A DNA stretch of 64,000 bases from Nepenthes gracilis. Its lineage: Eukaryota; Streptophyta; Magnoliopsida; Caryophyllales; Nepenthaceae. The notes beneath the pieces are model-generated. The model was given only the letters and a program-made list of their open reading frames with translations, was not told the origin of the DNA and searched no databases. Shown here one piece after another: positions 34,790 to 45,599 of the stretch (position 1 is its first letter; every line of letters begins with the position of its first letter). The position numbers were made by a program, and so were the translations under genes. The stretch lies in assembly GCA_033239525.1 (NCBI GenBank), contig BSYO01000003.1, positions 8,612,001 through 8,676,000 of the forward strand. Reading direction: 5' to 3'.

Positions 34790-36480
34790 TTGGAAATAAA
34801 TGGGTTTTCAGGGTCAAACACGAGGCAAACAACACAATTGAAAGGTACAGAGCTTGTTTGATGGCAAATGGTTATACCCAAGAGGAGGGTATAGACTATG
34901 TGGAGACTTTCTCATATGTTGTGAGGTTTGTTTCTATTCGTCTAATTTTAGTAATTATTAGCTAAATAAGATTTAAAATTGTTGCAAATGGATGTTAAAT
35001 TTGTTTTCCTATATGGAGAACTAAATGAAGAGATCTATATGAATCAACCAATTGGTTTTGTGGCGAAAGGATGAGGGCGCAAAGTATACAAGCTCAAACA
35101 GTCCATTTACAGTCTAAAACAATCATTTGAACACTAGTATCTTAAATTTCATCAAGCTATTCTCACAGATGGATTTACGATGATCAAAGATCACCATTAC
35201 GCCTATGTCAAACAATTTAAAAATAATTTTATAATTTTGTCATTATATATTTATCACATTATTGGTTGGAAATGACAAAGAGTTAATAGCTGCCGTCAAA
35301 AGATTATTATCTTCAAATTTTGAAATGAAAAACACAGGTGAGGTTGACTGCATTCGAGGAGGGAAGATCTTTAGGGATTGATCTAAGGGACCTCTGGGCA
35401 TGTCTTAAAGGGCCTATATTGAAAAGATTCTTAAATGCTTATCTAGGATAAAGTGTATTGCCTTGATGTTAATTTAGGACTTTATCTGAACAATTATCTT
35501 ATAGAATTGTTTTATTATTAATACAATGGATAGATAGTGTAGTATCGAGAATTGTAGGTGAGCTGCTCTTTCTAAATGTTCTGAATTCGGTCTCACACGA
35601 AGGAAAGACTTTTGAGTTAGCACATTTAGTGTATTTAGTCTTTAACTTCACGGAATCTCATCTAGCGAATCACCTGTCTTTCTGACTTCTGGTGCAGTTA
35701 GCAGATGCAAATCTAGACCTAGCCTATAACGGACACCAATGCCTTGTAGCTCATAGTAGCAGTAATGCTTTTCTTTTTTATCCTATATTGCTGCTTTGGA
35801 AGGTCAAAAATCAGCAAAACTATTGATACCCCTTTTACTAAGAGGTGAAAACTTGTGCTAGGATATGAGTCCTATGACTCCTGAAGACATTGAGAAAATG
35901 TCTCTTCTTTCCTATACTAGTTCTGTGGGTAGTCTAATGTACATTATGATGTGTACTTAGCCAGACATATGACTTGGTCAATAGATTCCAGTTAAACACT
36001 GGGCTCACTTATTAGAAAATAGTCAAGAGAGTTTTGATATTAGTATCAAGGTTTGTGTTTATGGTAAGTAGGCTATAGTGATGCTGATTGGGGTAGTGAC
36101 TTAGATGAGCACAAATCGACTTTCAGATTTGTTTTATTACTTGATTTTGGTGCTAATACTTAGAGTAGCAAGAAACAACCCTATGTATCGTTTTCTACTA
36201 TGGAGATGGAGTACATCACTTGTTTGGCAACTGTTCAATAAGCAATTTGGTTAAATTGGCTCCTTATCGACTTAGAAATTGTCAAGAATGGTTCAAATTC
36301 TATACTGATTTATTATGATTGCATCATAGCTCTTGCCTATTTTAGGGATCCTAAATATTATGGAAGAACCAAACACATAGATATGCAATAACACTACATA
36401 CGAGATATAATTGCTGATAAAGTGGCGGTTTTGAAATACATTTTTATAACTTGCATGGTTGCAGACCCTTTGACTTAGCT
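34790..36480 (+). pseudogene. Copia reverse transcriptase and RNase H remnant
   Basis: RT begins near 34800 with ERYRACLMANGYTQEEGIDY, then VETFSYVVRFVSIRLIL, the diverged form of the copia (K)ARLVAKGYTQ..GIDYxETFSPV block. The YVDD loop near 35235 has decayed to YIYHI. RNase H at about 36070-36300 has YSDADWGSDLDEHKSTFRF (first Asp) and STMEMEYITCLAT (catalytic Glu). Stops make it inactive. Confidence 0.85.
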
Positions 36481-37769
36481 TGTAGCAAGAAATGCTTTTA
36501 TATAGCACATGTGAGAAATCTAGGGTTGCATGGATTGTAATTTGTTTTTTTAGTTGATCACAAATTATCTTTTAAAGATATTATTCAATGAAAATAAAGT
36601 TATTCATCGATTATTCACACATTTACCATATAATGGTTACAACTAAGATGAGGTCTATGGACCATGCATTGGTGTTCCACAATCCATGTTGTTTGTAGTT
36701 AGTAAGATGTGATATTTCTTTTAGGTGCTTGAAAGTGGTGAGCAAAATGAGAACTCGGGTTAGGCGCTTGAGTAGTGACTAGACTAAGATTTGTATGGTA
36801 TTTTGAGTTGTGACATGCGCTCTTCGTAAAGGAATTCATACCTTGGCCTATATTTCATACTACATGTGATTATTCGACCAATTTGGAAGTGAGTAGATGG
36901 ATCCCTGCTTCTGCACAGTGTGAGTCCTAGGAGTAATTCATTGATTCTATGCCCTTTGTTAACTTTTGACTATATCATATAATTGAGGTCTTAATGTTTG
37001 TTACTCTTGCATGTTACCTATGATCATGAGCAATTCGTTCTAAAGGGATATTGCTAGGGATGCAGTTGAGCCAAGGTTAAGTGGCATGAGAATAAAGGAA
37101 AGACTATTTGTACACATCTCTAACTGGATTCCTAAAGGGCCACAATGCTTAACCATTGTTGATCCTTACAAAAAAGGCTGGGGTTGAATGTTGCCTTTCG
37201 AAGGGAATTCCTTTTTCCAATCCATGTTGTCTGACATAGATGCTTTGGACATCTAGGACATATAATGCACCGATAGCAAGTATTTAATTTGAACTCTGAA
37301 CTTTATGCTTCACATAGTATAGGATTCCATGGATAGTTTCATTTGATATTGTGATGAAGGGCACAGTTATGATCATCGGTTGTGATCATGCCACTAGGCA
37401 TTTGATTAGGACATTGCATAATGATCCAAACCTAGAAGCAGAAGTAGAACCTCGGCCCACCTATGTAAGTAAAAACCTATCTAGTTTGATTAAGTCATGA
37501 TAAGATCGTAGATGATCAAGTAAAGTTTTGAGTTCTATATTTGAGAGGGATTAATAATACTTGATCTGATGTGTTCAAATGAGTTTGGAGTATAACGAGA
37601 CATTTTAGGATTATTGTTATGTTAGTTTTTTTGAAAAACTTAGTGTAGTATTCCCATCTTTTTGCAAATGTGATCGGTAGTTTCACGGCTTATTTGCAAA
37701 TATGTAAAAGGTTGAGAACATAGAGAGAGATGCATGGCTGGGCTGTGTCCACTATGTGTAAGTGGGAGA

Positions 37770-38137
37770 TGTTATAATTTGTTGAGTTAAAAGGGTGCCC
37801 ATAATGAGCCCTTTACAATATAGTGAGATTGTTGTCATCCGTTATTGCTAAACTCTATTGGCTAACCAAGGGTCACAAGTTGGAGGATTATATATAGTCA
37901 TTTTCTTCCATTTGTAATTGCACATTACACCAATATCCTTCAAGGAAGAATTTATCTCTATCTCACGATTTGTGTATTTATGCTGTGAATATTGTGAGTG
38001 ATTTTCTCATAGAACATTTCACCACTGAGATCGAGATATTTAAAAACACATGAAACAAATCAGTAAGAACCTAATTTCGGCTAAATCAAGATAAGCCAAA
38101 ATCTATTTCTGCTGTGCATGAGATTGTTTTTTCAACA
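37770..38137 (+). repeat. 3' LTR of the copia element with adjacent PPT
   Basis: 368 bp, TGTTATAA...TTCAACA, preceded by the purine tract AGTGGGAGA (37761-37769). The target duplication CCTAA follows directly. Confidence 0.9.
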
Positions 38138-38142
38138 CCTAA

Positions 38143-41100
38143 ATTGTGCACAAGGGTATAGTCATCATTGTCTGAAATAGTTGTTGTACTATAGGGGTAA
38201 CAAATCATGAATTTGATCATATCTAGTGGAGCCTCATGGTGGCTTTCTTAATGCTTTATTAGTATTTTTCTCCAGCATGTCTGTGTAACTTTGTATGATA
38301 ACGTTGCTGTCAATCACTTACTCTGAATTGTCAATTGTTTATCTTGGGGGAAATGTCTTTCAAAGTCTATGTGTCATTTGAGTACCATAACCTTTGGTTG
38401 GTATCCACGTTGAGTTAGTATCTTGGGCAATTCGCTTTTCTTCATTGATGGTTGCATGTGGGATTCTTCGGAGATGTTTGGCTTCACTATTCGGTAAATG
38501 CTACTGAAAGACCAATGGCTATCATCACTTAAATACTTTTGAGTTTAGAAGGAACAAATGGAACATGGGTTGTGCAATGTTTACAATTATTAAACAACAA
38601 GTAAGATTTAGTAATACATGCCCCGGCATTATAAAATGCTTGTAACCATGATTTTTATTAATAAATATAGGATGATTGGCAATTTATCATTTTTGAATGT
38701 CATTCTTTGTTGCATGTGAAATCTATTTCAAGTTGGGGATTCATGGATCTAGAGTGGCTATGGTGTTGAAAGGGGATTATAACCTAGTCAGCATTGAAAA
38801 TTAAAAAAAAAAAAACTTAAATTTACGTTTAGGGCTATATGTTATCTTTGTCACTGCACATTAAATAGGCATGGCTCTGTCTGTGTTTGAATTTAGATAT
38901 TGCCTTTTCTGTTATTAGAAACTTCTGAGGTGGCACCTTGTGGCTTGAACATCAATCACTGAACTTATTTTAAGCATAATGAATTGAAGGATAATATGCC
39001 ACTCTATCAGGAAAAGGTGAAGTGAGCGTTATAAATCATAATTAACTTTTGAGCTATTTTTAGCATAATTAACTATTGGAATTGTTTTTGACTGAAGAGG
39101 GGGGGAGGGGGGGGGGAATCAATCATTTGAAAGAGGTTGATGGTAAGACATAATGTCGTACACTCATACTTGAAGCAATAAATGCAACGCTATCATTTCT
39201 TTCCATTGTGCATGTACTTTAAATGCTCCAAAAGTTGGACTTTGTTCGCATAATCTAATTGCTTCTCTTGAGCTATACTCCTTTACCTTCAGGAGGAAGT
39301 GAGATGACTCTGTTCCCCCATCCATTTTTTTGGTTCTTGCTGATATCAAACAAACAGTTGGACTTTGTTTTTAGCTGAAGTGAGATGACTCCAAAAAATT
39401 GCTGATATCAAATTTTTTGGCACCATATGTCGCATTTAGCTCCCATGTGGCGCCATATTCATACAAGTATTTTGTGCTCACTCCTTACGATGTGAAACTT
39501 CAGGCATCTGACTGTATCAGCTCATAAACAATCTTCAGTTCAAACAAATTGTCAAGTCTCTGGTTCCTTTGAATCTATTTTTTCATGCTGAAATGAATGA
39601 TGAATTTCTAACATCTAATTTGCTTTCTTTTGAGTATTAGGGCTTTCATGGAGACACATTGAAGACATTTCTCTATGCAGTGAAGGTAAACTCTTGTTGC
39701 CATATGTTAAAATTTCTGGCATCTCTGTATCATCTCATGAACAATTTTCAGTTAAAACAGATTGTCAACTCTCCAGTTCCTTTAAAACCATTTAATGATG
39801 ATTCATTTCCAATCTCTAATGTCCTTCCTTTGAGTATTAGGGTTATCATGGAGACACAACAGCAGAGATCTAAGTTCTACCAAGTAAAGTCGACTATATA
39901 AATTTGATTTTGTCATTCTACTCGATTTAAAGAAATATTTTCGAGAGTACAAGTAACTTGAAATTGTTTTTATAACATTACTTCAAAATTTTCTAAGTTT
40001 ACCTTATTCTTTTTTCCCTTCAACCACAACTATTATCATCCTGGAGAGACAACGAAGACATTTCTCTGGGGTGACGTTACTGATGCAATGAAGACCTTGG
40101 AAGGTGGATTCATGTTGCTATATGTTACACTTCAGTTCCCATCATTTCTGTCAACTCGCTTTCTGGTTATCTGTATCATTATTATTATAATATTATTATT
40201 ATTGTTATTATTATGATCTGAAAATGCTTTTTACAAGCTGTAAGATGGAGTATTTGAAAGGTACACCTATTTTCAGAATGGCTTAGTTATGTCTCATAGC
40301 TACACACCTCATTCTTCTAGAGCTTGATTTGTTAGTAGTGTTTCAAGTTGGACTTCCGATTTTGCTTCTTTCTTTTGCAATCAAATTATAGAAAAATGCT
40401 TAGGAAAAGGCATAATTGTGTGCAAAGATGGTGCCATTCTTAAGAAAATTGGGAAGATGATTAGTTGTGGTTTTAAAAAATGATATTTCATTGAATTTAC
40501 AAATGGGCACTTTATGTCCACAAAGTAGGTGGCGTGGATCATCTAAGGACTGCAGTCTTATAATCATTGATTATGATAAAATAAGTGTCCTCATCAACAC
40601 ATGGCAATATACTAATTCAGGGTTTGTTGCTAAAGGCGATATCATCTCCTTCAGCTTGCAACTGTTGCGTGAGGGAGAGAATGCAACACTAGAATAACTC
40701 CATGAGGATATGCCGCTTTTGTCAAATCCTATTGCTCATAAGATCATAGTATTCTGAAAACCAACTCTATCTTCAACTTGAAGCTAGACAAATTAATTGG
40801 ATAAACTTTGATATATATCTTGAATCTGAACTTAGCGGGTCTGCATATATAGGATTATTCATTTGATGGAAGCAGTCAAAATGACTGGAGAGATGATAAA
40901 TAAGGTGGAGTGAGTCTGCGTGCAATAATTAATAAAGAAGGCAGTATAAGTCGGCCTAAACTGGAGTATGGGCCGCAAAAAGATGGAAATCACTATGGAG
41001 CCTTTTGCTATTAGTGGCCTATTGGTGAGGCTTTAAGGGTGCCCCCTTGTCATAAATAGTTGCATTTTGCACGGTCAGGGTTTTCATTGACAAGTTGAAA

Positions 41101-42700
41101 TGTGTCCTTGAAGCTCTGAGAATATGTTACGTGCTGGAATTATAATCTAATTATCAGAAGTCTATTGGTTTTCCTTTGTTTTTGGGCTTTTCCATCGGTT
41201 TTTGGGAAGTTTTTCACATTAATTCAGGTCTGCATTTCTCCACTTTTCTTTTCAGTTCTCCACACATGCAACTTCTAGGGAGTCCTTTTCTAGGGTTTTC
41301 CATACTTTTATTAGTGAGGATTTTATCTTGACAATTTAGACGGTAAAGATTATAAGATGAATACAACACATTTTAATATATAGTTATAATTATAGTCATC
41401 TAAGTTGTCCGGCTGAAATATTTACCTTTGGGAATATGAAGGAGAACAAAGTAAATGACAAGGACACGGGCAAAACTCATTTTCTTGGAATTCATGGTTC
41501 TTTTGCTAGTTTTATGTTCATTTCTTGTGTTTTGCACCTGTGTTGGGAATAGAACTCCTACAACCAATCAATCCAACTAATAATTGCAATTGTGAATAAC
41601 GACCGTGAGAAATCCTCATTATTGGAAGTATGAATGACGATGAAAAATGATATTAAGGACTCATTTTCTAGGTAATCATGGTTCTTTTGCTAGTTTAATG
41701 TGCATTTTATCGTAAGCTTGTGTTACTAAATCATTGCAACTGGCTTGGGAATAGAACTCCCATGACCAATCAATCCAACTAATTGTAATGGTAAAAACAA
41801 CTTTTCTCAACTGATTGCAGCTATTGTCAGGTCATCCAACGGCTATTCAGGACATCTTCCAACCTGTGCGGTTGTTCTGTGGCAACCTTAGAGCCCAGAT
41901 GGAACGAGCGTGCCATAAGATGTTGCCTTCACAGTGCTATGAGGGCTTGACGGTTAGCATTGTAGACATTTTGGCAGCACCATTGGAACCCTTTTCCGAC
42001 TGCAAGTTCATTTTTTCCCATTGGAAGTCCTAGTGGCATAGCTCGTGAAACTCATAAATGTATGCTCGTCTACCCGCATTGTAGTAAGATTTGAATTATC
42101 GATGTTCCAACCAAAGTTCAAACTTTTTGATCATCGTCGTTGGGTTGCATCTTCATTGATGCCTTTTGGCTGCCATCATGCATTTGGATGTGGTGTTTCC
42201 CGAGTTTCTAAGATGGTTGGATTTCTATTAGAATTGCAAATTCCGCTTACAGAAACCTCAACACCCACACCACACCATATCCAACACTCAAATGATGTGT
42301 GGTGGTGTGACAGTTCTCCTAGCCATCCAACTGTCACTGGAGAAGGTAATAGTTTACCAACTGGCGGCATCAATGGCAGTTTTGATGGAGGTGTTGCCGA
42401 TGGCGGAAGAATCAATGGTTGAGATAAGTATTAGAAGAGGGATCTTCACCGATCACATATTACAATATCAGCGTAGCCCAGTATATAAAATTTTCGTTAT
42501 GCAGTATCCGGGGAGGGGGAGTTGCCATGAAGTTTCAGGGGCCAATTTCTTCCGACAAAGGGTCGTCTATTGCTGTATTATAATGCCGGTCACTTCACGT
42601 GCCGTCCAATTTCTTTCTTGGTTTCGTTTCAAATCAAATGTGAAAAATATGGAAAACCCACGTGCTCTTGTCCGGCCCCACCCACCTTCACTAAAGAAAA
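38143..42700. other. Unassigned 4.6 kb with exon-like repeats, upstream of AOC
   Basis: No gene is recognised. Low AT-bias stretches alternate with T-rich intron-like sequence. 39490-40180 holds three degenerate related segments (see separate entry). Open frames at 41815-42033 and 42045-42423 are short and match no family I know. The stretch may be the remains of a host gene; the last 300 bp probably serve as the AOC promoter. Confidence 0.35.
39490..40180 (+). repeat. Degenerate ~190-200 bp repeats with mini-exon-like core
   Basis: Two clear copies share CATCT(C)(A)TGAACAAT..TTCAGTT, CAA(C/G)TCTC(C/T)(A)G(T)TTCCTTT and TTTGAGTATTAGGG(C/T)T(T/A)TCATGGAGACACA (39510-39657, 39720-39858). A third, weaker one near 40040 has CATCCTGGAGAGACAACGAAGACATTTCTCTGG-like sequence. 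The first core is bounded by TATTAG and by AAG/GTAAAC, like a 45-bp exon. Confidence 0.45.
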
Positions 42701-42838
42701 AAAAAATATATCGAAATTGCACTTTATAATTTGCAATCTTGTCCGTCCCCATTTCATCTCACCAGTCCCAACCTCATCTCTCTCTTCTCACTGATCAGCC
42801 ATCAATCGGATCTAACAAACGAAAAGCTGCAGAAATCA

Positions 42839-43718
42839 ATGGCTTCCTCTGCCTCTCTCAAAGCTCTCTCACCTGTGAATCTGCCTTACCCCAAAACACC
42901 CAGCTGTCCCAAACCTCAGGATCTGCAGTTCTCAGGCTTCCAGTCCTTTCCCACAACCCACGCCCACAAAAAAATTCTTCAAAACTCATCTGATCTCCCC
43001 TTCAAGAAAGCACTTCAGAGCTACTGCCTTCTTCTTCAACAAGGGCAACAAGCAGAGCCCCCCTCAGTCTCAGCCTTCCGATTCTCCAAGACCCAGTGAG
43101 TCAATTTTTCTCTCTCTTCCCCTACCTCCCAATTTTGCTTTTTGATTTGATTTCACTGGCAGACTGATCTTCTTGTTGTTTCCAGCGTCTGCGGAGGCAC
43201 AAGAGCTGTACGTATACGAGATCAACGAGCGAGACCGAGGGAGCCCGGCGTACTTGAGACTGAGTCAAAAGGAGGTGAACTCACTGGGTGACCTCGTTCC
43301 GTTCTCCAACAAGATCTACACCGGCGACCTCCAGAAGCGGCTGGGGATCACCGCCGGCATCTGCCTCCTGATCCAGCACGTCCCGGAGAAGAAAGGCGAC
43401 CGCTACGAGGCCATATACAGCTTCTACTTCGGCGACTACGGGCACCTGTCGGTCCAGGGGCCGTACCTGACGTACGAGGACACGTATTTGGCCGTGACAG
43501 GCGGGTCTGGAGTATTCGACGGAGCCTATGGACAGGTGAAGCTGCAGCAGCTGGTCTTCCCCTTCAAGCTATTTTACACGTTTTATCTGAAGGGGTTGAA
43601 GGCGGCTTTGCCGGCTGAGTTGGTCTGCAAGCCGACGACTCCTTCCCCTTCCGTTGAGCCCTCCCCAGCTGCTAAGGCCTGTGACCCTCAATCTGTTATT
43701 CCCAATTTCACCAACTGA
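42839..43718 (+). CDS. AOC: Allene oxide cyclase, plastid (jasmonate biosynthesis)
   Basis: Converts the unstable allene oxide 12,13-EOT to cis-(+)-OPDA in plastids, the step that sets jasmonate stereochemistry. Exon 1 is 42839-43095, the intron 43096-43185 (GTGAGT...TTTCCAG), exon 2 43186-43718. Exon 2 carries the whole catalytic barrel: [74 protein letters not shown] and [20 protein letters not shown], ending SVIPNFTN. Exon 1 codes for a Ser/Pro-rich transit peptide. Its ATG frame and the frame that reaches the splice site ([12 protein letters not shown]) differ by one base; an A7 run at 42968-42974 is the likely place, since six As would give one frame of about 262 residues, the usual AOC length. 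This may be a sequencing error or a real null allele; exon 2 is intact. Confidence 0.9.
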
Positions 43719-44243
43719 TGCGCCCTCTCTCTCTCTCTCTCTCCAATAATTTTGAGGAACTTTCTGGTGCATTCATGGATCAGCTGTGTTTTTGTTGATG
43801 TTTTGCTAATGACTTTCTTATCAGCGGGATTTATCTGCTGTCTCTTCTGTTTGTAGTGGGATTCGCAGTTTCTGGAGTGACCAGTTGGATATTTTGAAAA
43901 TAAAATGGCAAATATTTGAACTCTTTGATGATTATTGTTCAAGCAAATATTTTTTTTAACAGAGTTTAATTTAAATATGCTTTTCGCAAATAGATATAGC
44001 TATTCATAGCAGCATGAACATAGCAGACCATATGTTAAATTCTATATATCTTACTGAATAATTAAAATTTAATCAATTATATTTACATTCTTCAAAGACA
44101 GGATGAGTAATATTTTATAAATGATAACTGTGAAATGCATATTATTAAAATATTTAGTTAACATATTTTTTAATTTATAGTTCTTTAAAGACTTGCTATT
44201 ATTATCCCTAACACGATTGAGGTCCGAATGATCGCTTATCAAA
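43719..44243. other. AOC 3' UTR and short intergenic DNA
   Basis: Starts with a (CT)n microsatellite (43725-43743). A likely AATAAA-type signal occurs near 43900 (AAAATAAAATGG). The rest is AT-rich with nothing further. Confidence 0.5.
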
Positions 44244-44248
44244 CATAT

Positions 44249-45084
44249 TGTTGGGTCCAATGCTAAAGCCTAAGAAAAATCAGAGTTTAGCTCAATTACA
44301 CAGGATGCCTACGTGGTGGCCCACCAAGAGGCCCTGCATGGCCCTTCCTACAGCCTCATTAACGCGGTATCTGAAATGCAAGAAAGAGAGGAGGAACCAA
44401 CCAAATGCAGCGGTCAACGCTGCCAAATTACGATTCAGGCGGCCCTCCAATCCTAACTCGAGGGGGAGACCAAGCGTGGCCGATAATGTCCGATAGTCTG
44501 CCTACCACCGTAAAACAACAGTTGACACGCCGACAATCTCCAACAGCATTCAGCGGCTAACGAACCCTAGCGACAGGAGTTCTCCCGCCCAAAATCCCCC
44601 ACCAAGGGCCTATAAAATTCCTCTTCTTCAACTAAGAAAGGGGATCGGATCCAAGACAATTGACTCTGCGTCGCAAGCCTTAAGCTTACCAGCCAGCCTC
44701 TAGATCCAAACTCCTGAGCCTACTTGGGCGATAGGAAATCAGCCACCCGCTGCGGTGCACCTAGGGAGCCAGGTCTCCCACCACCCGCTCATCACTCTCT
44801 TTCGCATAAACAAACATGCACCCTCCACGCATTTTCAGCATACTTCCGTGCACCCCTTAGCGTGCGCCCCATTTTTATTCATTGCGGGAATTCACTGACT
44901 TAAGCGTTGGAGTGGCCTTGGCGGGAGAAATCCCGTTGACCTTTGACCTCTTATTTGTTGATTGTATTGTGCAGGCATCAAATTAATAGAGACAGACCGG
45001 ACCCTTCCACGTGCACTTCAAAACGGTTAGGCATTCGAATGCTCCATAATCCGTACGACAACCGAGGACTCAGGATGCAACACA
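44249..45084 (+). mobile_element. Solo LTR, Ty3/gypsy (Tat-like)
   Basis: 836 bp, TGTTGGGTCC...GCAACACA, flanked by CATAT at 44244-44248 and 45085-45089. A TATA box TATAAAATT lies at 44611. U5 contains CACTGACTTAAGCGTTGGAG and GGCGGGAGAAATCCCGTTGACC, closely like U5 of the family A LTR (near 3820-3870). No internal region is present, so it arose by LTR-LTR recombination. The right flank is AT-rich, so the duplication is slightly less certain than elsewhere. Confidence 0.85.
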
Positions 45085-45599
45085 CATATATATAATAATA
45101 ATAATAATAATTAATTGAAAACCACATCATTTTATATATACAATCAGCACATATAAAATAAAAAATAATTAAAAACCACATCATTTAAAAATAAAATGAT
45201 CCTCCCTCGTAAGTTTCGATCCATTTGTGCGGTACATGGTTCTGTTCCGATTTGATCCATTCTGCCCCTATGTAGTGGCCCAGAAGCAAGTGATCAGGCC
45301 CAGTTTTATTGTAGGCCCAAAATAGAGATATGTTATGATCCTCCCTATAAAAAAAAAACTCTTATATCCATTAAATAATTATGATTAAAAAATAAATAAA
45401 TAAATAATAGAAATTAAATAATTATTTAAATTATTTAATATGATCTTTATTATTTATCCCCTAATTTCTAATCCAAGTAATTGGCTTTAACTTTCTTAAT
45501 GTAATCTCTTCGTTTTTTAAAAAAATAAACTCTATCCCCACATTAATCAAAATTTATATTTTATTATTTAAATTACATAAAAATATATAATTTTTGAAA

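Larger units (their letters stand above)
29227..38137 (+). mobile_element. Full-length decayed Ty1/copia retrotransposon with two nested elements
   Basis: 8.9 kb with LTRs 29227-29599 and 37770-38137 and a perfect target duplication CCTAA (29222-29226 and 38138-38142). Order on the + strand: PBS, gag, zinc knuckle, GAG-pre-integrase and integrase, RT, RNase H, PPT. Integrase before RT is the copia order. All domains carry stops or frameshifts. A TRIM (30044-30510) and a MITE (33789-34382), each with its own duplication, inserted later. Confidence 0.93.

Noticed and set aside
42045..42423. 125-aa frame upstream of AOC
   Set aside because: Overlapped by open frames in other phases, no recognisable domain and no splice support; kept only as unassigned DNA.
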